A stretch of 16,556 nucleotides of DNA from Maricaulis sp. (GTDB taxonomy: Bacteria; Pseudomonadota; Alphaproteobacteria; Caulobacterales; Maricaulaceae), in the NCBI GenBank assembly GCA_002694345.1, contig NZLV01000031.1, positions 1-16,556 on the forward strand, given 5' to 3'. Both the position numbers and the translations under genes were made by a program. Below the pieces are notes generated by a model. That model was not told where the DNA came from and ran no database searches. It was given only the letters and a program-made list of their open reading frames with translations. The number at the start of each line of letters is the position of its first letter. Position 1 is the stretch's first letter. This document shows, one piece after another, positions 1 to 9,898 of this stretch.

Positions 1-54
1 CCCGCCTATCTGGCTTGCTGCCCGCTCCCCCCTGTGCTATCGCAGCGCCGAACC

Positions 55-82
55 TTGAGGGGCGTGCGCCGCAGCACAAAAT
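55..82 (+). promoter_or_regulatory. Weak candidate promoter upstream of atpH
   Basis: A TTGAGG (55-60) and a CAAAAT (77-82) are separated by 16 nt, each matching four of six bases of the sigma70 -35 and -10 consensus. They lie about 90 nt before the likely atpH start in a stretch without a gene, so a promoter is expected somewhere here. The match is poor, and another site in 1-160 could be the real one. This is inference from position and a weak motif. Confidence 0.25.
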
Positions 83-168
83 TCGGGTTTAACAAAGTCG
101 TTGAATAACAAGCACTTGCATCGTCCCGATGAGCCCAGGTGCAGATCCAACTAGAGAGTGACGTCACG

Positions 169-729
169 GTGAACACCGGTGCAGACGCCATGACAGCCCA
201 CGCAGCCGGTCGCTATGCGACCGCCCTGTTCGAGCTGGCCAAATCTTCGGGTGCCGCAGATGTGGTGGAGGCTGACCTTACGGCCTTCCGCGCGATGCTC
301 GATTCCTCCCCCGAACTGGCCGGGGCGCTGGCTTCGCCGCTTCATGCTGCCGAGGACAAGGTTTCTGTCCTGAAGGCGCTGGCGGAGAAGGCCAAATTCA
401 ATGAATTGACCACCAACACTTTCGGTGTTGCCGCGCGCAATGGTCGCGCTGGTGACCTGGGCAAGGTTGCGAGCGTCTACGCTGCGCTGGCCGCTGCCGA
501 CCGCGGTGTGGTGACGGCGGATGTGCAGACGGCTGCCCCGCTGACCAAGAAACAGACCGAGGCCCTGGCGGCTTCGCTGAAGGGTGCCTTCGGGCGCGAA
601 ATCGAGGTCCGCACGGATGTGCGGCCTGAATTGATGGGCGGGCTGATCGTGAAGGTCGGCTCCCGCATGTTCGACTCCTCCCTCCGCACCAAGCTGGATG
701 GGATGAAGACCGCGATGAAAGAGGCCTAG
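169..729 (+). CDS. atpH: F1Fo ATP synthase delta subunit (OSCP-type)
   Basis: The delta subunit sits on top of F1 and ties the alpha3-beta3 head to the peripheral stalk of the ATP synthase in the cytoplasmic membrane. The N-terminal GRYATALFELAK segment and the C-terminal stretch EVRTDVRPELMGGLIVKVGSR are typical of the AtpH/OSCP family, and about 180 residues is the usual size. The start is uncertain: GTG 139, GTG 169 and ATG 190 are all in frame. I prefer GTG 169 (186 aa) because AGAGAG lies about ten bases upstream and it leaves a short N-terminal tail before GRYA, as in relatives. It is the first gene of the operon; atpA follows after 4 nt. As is usual in alphaproteobacteria, no Fo genes accompany it. 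Identity is secure; only the start is in doubt. Confidence 0.95.
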   Translation: MNTGADAMTAHAAGRYATALFELAKSSGAADVVEADLTAFRAMLDSSPELAGALASPLHAAEDKVSVLKALAEKAKFNELTTNTFGVAARNGRAGDLGKVASVYAALAAADRGVVTADVQTAAPLTKKQTEALAASLKGAFGREIEVRTDVRPELMGGLIVKVGSRMFDSSLRTKLDGMKTAMKEA

Positions 730-733
730 GTCC

Positions 734-2266
<1,533 letters not shown>

Positions 2267-2299
2267 ACCTGATCGGGACCAACCGCCAAGGAGAGCCGA

Positions 2300-3187
2300 A
2301 TGGCCAGCCTTAAGGATCTCAAAAACCGGATCGAAAGCGTCAAGTCGACGCAGAAGATCACCAAGGCGATGCAGATGGTTGCTGCCGCTAAACTGCGCCG
2401 TGCGCAGGAAGCGGCAGAGGCCGCGCGTCCCTATGCCCAGCGCATGGCGGCCGTGATGGCAAACCTCTCCACCGCCATGGCCGGCACCCCGGGAGCCTCG
2501 CCGCTCCTGGTGGGCACCGGTCAGTCGGACACCTATCTGCTCGTCGTCATGACGGCAGACCGGGGTCTGTGCGGCGGCTTCAACACGAATATCGTGAAGA
2601 AAGCCCGCGAACGGATCACCACGCTCCAGGCCGCTGGCAAGGACGTGAAACTGATCTGTGTCGGCAAGAAGGGCGGCGATCAGCTGAAACGCCAGTACGC
2701 CAAACTGATTGTCGAGCGCATGGACCTGTCCGGCGAGAAGACGATTACCGGTGCCACCTCCGGCAAGATCGGCGAAAAGATCCGTTTCATGTTTGAAAAC
2801 GGTGAATTCGACGTTTGCGAACTGGTCTCGGCCGAATTCGAGTCCGTGATCTCGCAGAAGCCGCGCGCCAAAGTCCTGATCCCTGCTATCGATGCGATCG
2901 ACGAAGGCGTCGACCGTCCCGACTTGGCGGGTGCTGTCTATGAAGCGGAGCCGGATGAGGAAGTCATCCTGAACACGCTTCTGCCGCGTTATGCCGACAC
3001 CGTCATTCTTTCGGCCCTGCTGGAAAATGTCGCTGGCGAGATGGGCGCGAAAATGGCTGCGATGGACAACGCCACGCGCAATGCCGGCGAACTCATCGAC
3101 AAACTGAACCTTGTTTATAACCGCACGCGTCAGGCGCAGATCACCACGGAGTTGACTGAAATCATCTCCGGCGCCGAGGCCCTCTAG
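2300..3187 (+). CDS. atpG: F1Fo ATP synthase gamma subunit
   Basis: Gamma is the central rotor shaft that couples proton-driven rotation of the Fo ring to the catalytic head. The 295-residue protein has the two conserved terminal helices that form the coiled-coil shaft: MASLKDLKNRIESVKSTQKI with its continuation KAMQMVAAAKLRRAQ at residues 1-36, and NRTRQAQITTELTEIISGAEAL at the C-terminus. The core motif DRGLCGGFN sits at about residues 87-95. A good ribosome binding site, AAGGAGA, precedes the ATG. The gene sits 33 nt after atpA and 19 nt before atpD. Length is normal and nothing is unusual. Confidence 0.98.
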   Translation: MASLKDLKNRIESVKSTQKITKAMQMVAAAKLRRAQEAAEAARPYAQRMAAVMANLSTAMAGTPGASPLLVGTGQSDTYLLVVMTADRGLCGGFNTNIVKKARERITTLQAAGKDVKLICVGKKGGDQLKRQYAKLIVERMDLSGEKTITGATSGKIGEKIRFMFENGEFDVCELVSAEFESVISQKPRAKVLIPAIDAIDEGVDRPDLAGAVYEAEPDEEVILNTLLPRYADTVILSALLENVAGEMGAKMAAMDNATRNAGELIDKLNLVYNRTRQAQITTELTEIISGAEAL

Positions 3188-3206
3188 GCGAGAGGAAAGA
3201 CCCGCT

Positions 3207-4646
<1,440 letters not shown>

Positions 4647-4651
4647 TCTGA

Positions 4652-4831
4652 ATGACGCTGGAGGAAGAGGAAGGCCGGCTCAACCAGCTCCTCGGAGCGA
4701 AGTCCGTGTCCCGAATCTTCCGTCCACGCGGTCAGGAAGTGATTATCGAGTTCAGTGACAAGACACGCTTGTTCGTGAACTCAGACTTGGAAGACCTTGA
4801 CCTTTCTGTCACCTCAGAAGGTCAGGGATAG
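4652..4831 (+). CDS. Small unassigned protein (59 aa) between atpD and atpC
   Basis: I do not recognise this protein. The ORF begins with ATG 5 nt after the atpD stop and ends with TAG 51 nt before atpC, filling most of the gap between two genes that are adjacent in many bacteria. Its product is acidic at the N-terminus (MTLEEEEGRL), then alternates charged and hydrophobic residues in a beta-like pattern (SRIFRPRGQEVIIEFSDK, then TRLFVNSDLEDLDLSV). No signal peptide, membrane span or cysteine is present. About two thirds of third codon positions are G or C, which is less biased than the atp genes but above random for the intergenic DNA nearby. No strong ribosome binding site precedes the ATG (only GGAAG at 13 nt), so translation is probably coupled to atpD termination. 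A purine-rich run, GGAGGAAGAGGAAGG, lies inside its first codons. It may be a lineage-specific accessory or regulator of F1, but that is inference. Confidence 0.6.
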   Translation: MTLEEEEGRLNQLLGAKSVSRIFRPRGQEVIIEFSDKTRLFVNSDLEDLDLSVTSEGQG

Positions 4832-4855
4832 GATGGCCCCGCTACCGGTGCCATC
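4832..4855 (+). other. Intergenic hairpin between the small ORF and atpC
   Basis: A perfect 6-base inverted repeat (GATGGC at 4832-4837, GCCATC at 4850-4855) with a 12-nt loop begins directly after the small ORF's stop codon and 27 nt before the atpC start. No T-run follows, so it is not an intrinsic terminator. It could be an mRNA processing or stability element that adjusts epsilon output, which is needed at one copy per complex against three of beta. It could also be chance. Confidence 0.3.
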
Positions 4856-4882
4856 TCGAACGATGGATGAAAGAGAGCCGAC

Positions 4883-5284
4883 ATGGCTGACAAACTCCAT
4901 TTCGATCTCGTCTCTCCGGAGCGCCGCCTGTTCGCGGGCGATGTCGACCAGGTGGTCGTGCCGGGTGAAGAGGGTGATTTCGGTGTCCTGCCGAACCACG
5001 CCCCCTTCATGTCGGTGATCCGTCCGGGCGCGATTGCGGTCCTGAATGACGGCTCCACCGAGCGCACATTCATCCATGGCGGTTTCGCCGAGGTGACGCC
5101 GGCGGGCCTGACCATCCTCGCCGAGGAAGCCATTCCGATGTCGGAAATCGACGCGGACAAGCTGGCGCAGGACCTGTCCGACGCCCGCGAAGACGTGGCG
5201 ACGGCCAAGGATGAGGAGGAGCGTGAACACGCTGAAGGCCTGGTGGCCAAGTATGAAGCGATGCAGGCCGCTCTGGCCAACTAG
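4883..5284 (+). CDS. atpC: F1Fo ATP synthase epsilon subunit
   Basis: Epsilon binds the gamma shaft and the c-ring and can inhibit ATP hydrolysis. The 133-residue protein has the N-terminal beta-sandwich domain (LHFDLVSPERRLFAGDVDQV followed by VPGEEGDFGVLPNHAPFMSV), ending near residue 85. The C-terminal part (residues about 88-133) is charged and helical, rich in Glu, Asp, Lys and Ala, matching the helical hairpin of the family. The AGAGAG run before the ATG acts as ribosome binding site. It is the last gene of the F1 operon and is followed by a strong terminator. The length is typical. Confidence 0.97.
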   Translation: MADKLHFDLVSPERRLFAGDVDQVVVPGEEGDFGVLPNHAPFMSVIRPGAIAVLNDGSTERTFIHGGFAEVTPAGLTILAEEAIPMSEIDADKLAQDLSDAREDVATAKDEEEREHAEGLVAKYEAMQAALAN

Positions 5285-5306
5285 GCTTCGTATTGAAAGA
5301 CACACA

Positions 5307-5335
5307 AAAGGCTGCTCCTTCGGGGCGGCCTTTTT
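5307..5335 (+). terminator. Intrinsic terminator after atpC, probably bidirectional
   Basis: The stem is built from AAAAGGCTGCTCC and GGGGCGGCCTTTT around a TTCG loop; it pairs fully if two G-U wobbles are allowed on the + strand. A T-run follows on the + strand and an A-run precedes it, so the reverse transcript also has a T-tract. It lies between the convergent ends of atpC and rppH, where a two-way terminator is expected. Confidence 0.9.
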
Positions 5336-5344
5336 CGTTGTGGC

Positions 5345-5842
5345 TCAGGCTTTGGCGAGGTGCTGGAAGGCGTCGGCCACCCGGACATAGACATCCCGTT
5401 TCCAAGGGATGATCAGGTCGGGGATTTCGGCCAGCTCGCCCCACCGCCAGGCATCGAACTCGACCTCGGCATGGCTTTCCAGGTCGATATCGCTGTCACT
5501 GCCGTGGAAGCGCAAGGCGAACCAGCGCTGCTTCTGGCCCAGATGGCGCTTCTTCACGAAGCGCGGATCCTCGCGAACGTCTGGCGGGTAGTCATAAGCG
5601 ACCCATCCGGGGATCTCGTCGAGGATGGTGACCGCGCTGGCGGGAATACCGGTTTCTTCCTCAAGCTCGCGCAGGGCTGCGGCCCTCGCGTCCTCACCGG
5701 AATCGATCCCGCCCTGGGGCAATTGCCAGTTCCAGGGGCCGGGCGTGCCGTCCCGGCGACCCAGCCAGACCTGGCCGCTTTCATTGAACAGGGCAATGCC
5801 GACATTGGGCCGGTGGTGTGGCCACGGATCCGGCTCAGACAT
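5345..5842 (-). CDS. rppH: RNA pyrophosphohydrolase / Nudix (di)nucleoside polyphosphate hydrolase
   Basis: RppH removes pyrophosphate from the 5' end of triphosphorylated RNA, which starts RNase E-dependent decay; members of this clade also cleave diadenosine polyphosphates. The 165-residue protein opens with RPNVGIALFN and QVWLGRRDG, and has the WQLPQGG lead-in typical of RppH. A complete Nudix box GX5EX7REUXEEXGU spans residues 44-66, with the metal-binding glutamates in RELEEETGI. Further family motifs are GQKQRWFALRF and EFDAWRW. The ATG overlaps the stop of the upstream gene by one base (TGATG), so translation is coupled. It is the last gene of the - strand series and converges on atpC. 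Confidence 0.95.
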   Translation of the reverse strand: MSEPDPWPHHRPNVGIALFNESGQVWLGRRDGTPGPWNWQLPQGGIDSGEDARAAALRELEEETGIPASAVTILDEIPGWVAYDYPPDVREDPRFVKKRHLGQKQRWFALRFHGSDSDIDLESHAEVEFDAWRWGELAEIPDLIIPWKRDVYVRVADAFQHLAKA

Positions 5843-7233
5843 CAGTGACCACTGGACGCGGGCGCGGCGTGACCATCTTCTTCGGCTGCGCCATGCTGCG
5901 GGCCGACATTGGTACGGACCGGTGCCCGGTTGGGTTCGGTCTGCCGGGGTTCATGGGACCGCGCCTCATCAGCCAGACGGGCTTCCAGGCGGCGCCGGGC
6001 CATCACGGCCGATGGCGGAGCCAGCTGATAGCCTCTCAGGTCGAGACTGTCTGTCCAGTCCCGGATCTGTTCCACGGTCGCGGGGTAGGCAAAGCCTGAA
6101 CCCAGGGCCGCGCCATTCTGGAGCGCCAGGGCCTCGAGCGCGAGGAGACGCTCATCAATGGCATCCGGGCTCAAATCCTCGTCCAGGATGCGGTCGGCAA
6201 TGGCATATTCCAGATCGGCTGACCGTGCCGCGCCCTCGACCGTAGCGCGGCGGCCGGCACCGTCATGCAGGAAGGCAATGCCGCGGTGTTCCAGCTGCTC
6301 GAACACGTCCGACAGTGCGCTCGGTGATGCTGAAAAGCGGGCGCCGAGATAGTTGGTGACGCCAAAATAACCGGTCGCACGGCTCATGACCCAAGCGAGG
6401 CGTCGGGCATTTTCTTCAGCGGACCCGTCGGCCAGCAGTGTATGCGGCCCCGGATCATTATTGGGATAGTCGAACGGCTCCATGGGCGCTTCGATGAGCA
6501 CTTCATGGCCCGCTTCGCGCGCGCGGTTGATCCAGGTCTGAAGGTCCCGGGTATAGGGCGCGAACGACAGAGCCACTTCTGGCGGAAGCTCGTCGATGGC
6601 GGCTTGCGTGACCGCAGCGTTCAGGCCCATCCCCCCGATCACGACCGCAATCGTGGGCGCGCCCGGGTCGCCGTGGAAGGGGCGGGCGTAGGCACGCGAC
6701 GGACGAGTCCCGTCCGGGGCAATCTTTGGCAGGGGGCCGCCCGGTCCCGGTTCCGTCAGGCCGGCCATCGGGGCTCGGGGCAAGGCATTCGGGTTGGCGG
6801 CGGCGACCTGGTGGGTCTCGGCAGCGTGGCGCGCTTCGGCATCAGCCGGGTCTGATCCGGAATGGCTCGGCGCAGCGGGTGCCGGCGTGGCTTCGAAACC
6901 GTCATGCACCCCGTCCAGGGTGATATCATCGCCTTCGTCCGGCTCCAGGAAACGGATCGGGGCGCCCGCCGTGTCGTGTCCGGTGCCGTGCCCGGCCTCG
7001 GCGGTAATCACTGGTGCCGGGTCAAACCGGCCGCGCGCAGTCGGGATCTCGGTATTGGCTTCGCCAAACAGGGCCACACCGGCCAGTCCCAAGGCCAAAA
7101 GGCCAGCGGTCGCCATGCCCGCAAAAATCGGGGCGCGAAGGGTCAGCAGGGGCTGGGCGTGTCGGAGGACGGCGGTCGGCATTTCGGCGCAGGCCCGTGG
7201 CGGTTGGCGTGTCGGTGTGTCCGTAGCGGACAC
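5842..7233 (-). CDS. Membrane-anchored divergent polysaccharide deacetylase family protein (YibQ/DUF610-like)
   Basis: Divergent polysaccharide deacetylases share the NodB-like fold and are found in the periplasm; their substrate is not established. An N-terminal membrane segment lies at residues 35-57. A low-complexity stretch rich in Pro, Ala, Gly and acidic residues (60-190) would span the periplasm. The domain is at 194-415, with TIAVVIGGMGLN, SFAPYTRDLQTWINRAREAGHEVLIEAPMEPF-type motifs, DPGPHTLL and GVTNYLGARF. The usual metal ligands are missing: the IDD-type aspartates are Gly200-Gly201, the histidine of NNHMG is Tyr295, and the C-terminal GHP motif reads GFAYP. I recall the IGG form in other alphaproteobacteria, so this is probably a non-catalytic subfamily. 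The GTG start at 7233 lies within a hairpin; ATG at 7182 is an alternative. It sits between ctpA and rppH. Confidence 0.85.
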   Translation of the reverse strand: MSATDTPTRQPPRACAEMPTAVLRHAQPLLTLRAPIFAGMATAGLLALGLAGVALFGEANTEIPTARGRFDPAPVITAEAGHGTGHDTAGAPIRFLEPDEGDDITLDGVHDGFEATPAPAAPSHSGSDPADAEARHAAETHQVAAANPNALPRAPMAGLTEPGPGGPLPKIAPDGTRPSRAYARPFHGDPGAPTIAVVIGGMGLNAAVTQAAIDELPPEVALSFAPYTRDLQTWINRAREAGHEVLIEAPMEPFDYPNNDPGPHTLLADGSAEENARRLAWVMSRATGYFGVTNYLGARFSASPSALSDVFEQLEHRGIAFLHDGAGRRATVEGAARSADLEYAIADRILDEDLSPDAIDERLLALEALALQNGAALGSGFAYPATVEQIRDWTDSLDLRGYQLAPPSAVMARRRLEARLADEARSHEPRQTEPNRAPVRTNVGPQHGAAEEDGHAAPASSGH

Positions 7234-7236
7234 ACC
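7214..7236. repeat. Perfect 10-bp inverted repeat at the start of the deacetylase-like gene
   Basis: GGTGTGTCCG (7214-7223) and CGGACACACC (7227-7236) are perfect reverse complements around a 3-nt loop TAG. In the - strand mRNA this makes a stable hairpin that contains the GTG start codon at 7233-7231 and sits just after a GAGAGG that could act as ribosome binding site. No T-run follows on either strand. It may hide the start codon, act as an operator-like DNA palindrome, or show that the true start is the ATG at 7182. Confidence 0.6.
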
Positions 7237-7302
7237 CTCTCACACGTCAGGATGCCGGAGGCTCTGAAAGAAACGGTTAACGCCGTTATCTCAATTGACG
7301 CC

Positions 7303-8616
7303 CTATTGCAGAGCGGCTTGCTGGCTTTCCATCATGGAACGCAGGATCTCGCGAGCCCGGCTGAGCTGGTAATCCTCATCCTCGGGCCAGTCAGCCGGCG
7401 GCTGTTCCACCGACGCGACATCTGTATCGACCCGATGCTCACCGCTTTCATTTTCCAGCGCGCCCGGAAGGTCCGCCTCAGAGGACATCTGCGGAGCGCT
7501 GTGCTCAGGGTCCGCATCTTCCAGTTCCCAGGAGGAAATTTCGATGTCAGGGATGATCCCGGTGGCCTGGATAGACCGTCCCGCGGGCGTGTAATAGCGG
7601 CCCGTCGTCAGGCGCAGGGCACCGTCACGGCCGCCGCGCAGCGGAATGATGGTCTGGACCGAGCCCTTGCCGAAACTGGTCATGCCGACGAGTTCGGCGC
7701 GTTCGCGGTCCTGCAGGGCGCCGGCGACAATCTCCGCGGCGCTGGCTGAACCTTCATTGATCAGGACGACGATCGGTGCGCCATTCAGGCGATCACCCGG
7801 GCGGGCATTGTAGCGCTGGGTCTCACGCGGATCGCGATTACGGGTGGAGACGACTTCGCCACCATCCAGGAAGACATCGGTGACCCCGATGGCCTGGTCG
7901 AGCAGACCGCCCGGATTATAGCGCATGTCGATGATCAGGCCCGGCAGTGCCGCGCCATATTCTTCCTGCAGCTCCGTGATGCCTTCATGGACCATTTCGG
8001 TTGTGCGCTCGTTGAAGCCGGCAATGCGCATATAGGGCACGCCCTCATCAATACGGGTCGCCACCGTCCGGAGCGGGATGGTGTCGCGCACCAGGGTCAC
8101 GTCGAACGGATCCTCTTCGGCGCGGGCGATGGTGATGGTGACCGGCTCACCCACGGCGCCGCGCATCATTTCCACGGCCTCGTCCACGGTAACACCGATA
8201 ATGCTTTCGCCATCGACCGCGATGATGCGGTCATTGGTGCGCAGGCCGGCGCGTTCCGCCGGGGTTTCGCTGATCGGAGAGACCACGGTGATGAAATCAT
8301 CACGACGCGTCACTTCCATGCCCAGGCCGCCATATTCGCCGCGGGTGGAGACGCGCAGATCTTCGTAGCTGTCGGGATTGTGATAGATCGAGTGCGGATC
8401 CAGCGAGGTCAGCATGCCTTCGATCGCGGCCTCGATGAGCTCGGCCTGGTCTGTGTCGGTGACATAGTCCGCCTCGATCCGGCTGAGCACATCCCCGAAA
8501 AGTTCCAGCTGACGGAAAGTTTCCGTCCGGTCTTCCTGGCTACCTTCGGCAGACACCGCAATGGCCACGGCGCCGACAGCAAAGGCGACCATGGAAGCGA
8601 AGACATTGATCCGCAT
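7303..8616 (-). CDS. ctpA: C-terminal processing peptidase, S41A family, periplasmic
   Basis: CtpA proteases degrade or trim periplasmic proteins, in several bacteria including peptidoglycan hydrolases. The 437-residue protein starts with a signal peptide or anchor (residues 1-23, hydrophobic VFASMVAFAVGAVAIAVSA). An N-terminal helical domain holds SLDPHSIYHNP, a PDZ domain covers roughly 90-170 (GGLGMEV to ITIARAE), and the catalytic core carries INEGSASAAEIVAGAL with the likely nucleophile Ser292 and SFGKGSVQ with the general base Lys317, the expected 25 residues apart. The C-terminal tail (about 365-437) is acidic and rich in Pro and Ser. AAAGGA lies upstream of the ATG. It follows the envC-type gene by 30 nt; CtpA beside a LytM-domain activator suggests a shared role in peptidoglycan hydrolase control. 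Confidence 0.96.
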   Translation of the reverse strand: MRINVFASMVAFAVGAVAIAVSAEGSQEDRTETFRQLELFGDVLSRIEADYVTDTDQAELIEAAIEGMLTSLDPHSIYHNPDSYEDLRVSTRGEYGGLGMEVTRRDDFITVVSPISETPAERAGLRTNDRIIAVDGESIIGVTVDEAVEMMRGAVGEPVTITIARAEEDPFDVTLVRDTIPLRTVATRIDEGVPYMRIAGFNERTTEMVHEGITELQEEYGAALPGLIIDMRYNPGGLLDQAIGVTDVFLDGGEVVSTRNRDPRETQRYNARPGDRLNGAPIVVLINEGSASAAEIVAGALQDRERAELVGMTSFGKGSVQTIIPLRGGRDGALRLTTGRYYTPAGRSIQATGIIPDIEISSWELEDADPEHSAPQMSSEADLPGALENESGEHRVDTDVASVEQPPADWPEDEDYQLSRAREILRSMMESQQAALQ

Positions 8617-8646
8617 GCGTACTCGCGTCCTTTGAGCGCGATATCC

Positions 8647-9867
8647 TTAACCGGCCTCTGCGCCTGTCCGGATCCAAGGGGCCGGATCGATCGCATCACC
8701 GTCTCGTCGCAGTTCCAGATACAAATCCGGTGCCGGTTGAGACTGGTCCGGCATGGCACCGACAGGTTCCCCTGCCAAAACGCTCTGGCCGACAGAGGCA
8801 TAGGTCACCGCCATGCCAGCCAGCACGATATAGTAGTCATCCCCGACATTCAGTATCAAGAGACCGCCGTAGGTGTTGAACGGTCCCGCGAACTCGACAC
8901 GGGCATCGAAGGGAGAGACTACCTGCGCTCTGGGACGGGTCCGAATGAAAATTCCGTCAGACCGTGTGCCATCTTCGGCCACATGACCGAAACGCCGCGT
9001 GATCGCACCGCTGGCCGGTGATTGCAGGCGGCCCCGGGCATCGGCAAAGCGCAGCGTCTGCAAGGGTGCCGGTGGTGGCCGTGCTGCGACCATGTCCCGT
9101 GTCGGCCGCATCCGCGGGGCGGGGATGGCGTCAGCGATCTCGAGACGGCGCGGATTGAGGCTCGGCGTGACCTCGGCCATGCGGGACAGTTCACCGATCA
9201 GGCTGCGGATGGATCGGGCGCGCTCACCCGCAGAAGAAGCCACCGCCAGCAGCTCGACCGCCTCGTTGCGGCGGCGCGCCTCCAGACCCCGGCGTTCAGC
9301 GATCAGGACTTCCAGCTCCAGCCTCTGAGCCGCCAATGTATCTTCGGTGGAGGCCAGGCGGGTCTGCTCGGCCTCGATATCCGACCGGACGGTCCGCAAG
9401 TGCGAGAGCTGGGCAGCGAGCGCGTCAGCCCGCTCACGCAGGGCCGGTGCGACATCGGCCATCAGGCTGGCGGCCCGTGCGGCATCCGCGGCATCGCCCG
9501 GCGCGGCAAGGATGGCCGGTGGGGCCTGGCTTTCGATGCGCTGGATTGCGGCGAGCAGGGTCATCAGCGCTTCCCGGTCCTCTGCCAGACGGGCCAGCAA
9601 CTCGGTTTCCTCGGCTTCCAGCTCCGTCAGGCGGGTTTCAGTCTGAAGTGCGGCGCTTTCGTTGGCCCCGACGCGCTGGCCCAGATCGACCAGTTGCCGC
9701 TGCATCAGGGCAATGTCCTGAGCCATTTCCTCGGCCTGGCGCCGGATGGCGGCCGCGCGTTCCGCGGCCTGCCGCTCTTCCTCCTCCAGGCGCGCGGCCT
9801 CTTCCGGATCCGGGGGCGGAGCCGGCTGGGTCTGGACCAGCAAGAGGGCAGCGATGAGGCTGAGCAT
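8647..9867 (-). CDS. envC: EnvC-type murein hydrolase activator (degenerate M23/LytM domain)
   Basis: EnvC-like proteins recruit and activate cell-wall amidases at the division septum through an inactive LytM domain. A short hydrophobic N-terminus (MLSLIAALLLVQTQ) is a likely signal peptide. Long coiled-coil segments cover about 22-115 and 145-235, rich in Glu, Arg, Ala and Leu. The M23 domain lies at about 280-398. All zinc ligands are replaced: where active enzymes have the HxGxD motif this one reads SDGIFI, YAHL is LAGM (350-352), and the final HxH is DLYLE (381-385). It therefore cannot act as a metallopeptidase by the known mechanism. The ATG at 9867 has no strong ribosome binding site and follows the rlmH stop by 31 nt. 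The symbol is by family, not by proven orthology. Confidence 0.9.
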   Translation of the reverse strand: MLSLIAALLLVQTQPAPPPDPEEAARLEEEERQAAERAAAIRRQAEEMAQDIALMQRQLVDLGQRVGANESAALQTETRLTELEAEETELLARLAEDREALMTLLAAIQRIESQAPPAILAAPGDAADAARAASLMADVAPALRERADALAAQLSHLRTVRSDIEAEQTRLASTEDTLAAQRLELEVLIAERRGLEARRRNEAVELLAVASSAGERARSIRSLIGELSRMAEVTPSLNPRRLEIADAIPAPRMRPTRDMVAARPPPAPLQTLRFADARGRLQSPASGAITRRFGHVAEDGTRSDGIFIRTRPRAQVVSPFDARVEFAGPFNTYGGLLILNVGDDYYIVLAGMAVTYASVGQSVLAGEPVGAMPDQSQPAPDLYLELRRDGDAIDPAPWIRTGAEAG

Positions 9868-9898
9868 GATGCCAAGCTAGAGCGGGCCGGGTTAACGC

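Noticed and set aside
7272..7287. AACGG-N6-CCGTT as terminator after ctpA
   Set aside because: Only a 5-bp stem, weak and with an interrupted T-run; not enough to call a terminator.
5360..7749. Several + strand frames opposite rppH, the deacetylase-like gene and ctpA
   Set aside because: They overlap well-supported - strand genes, lack ribosome binding sites and show no recognisable domains.
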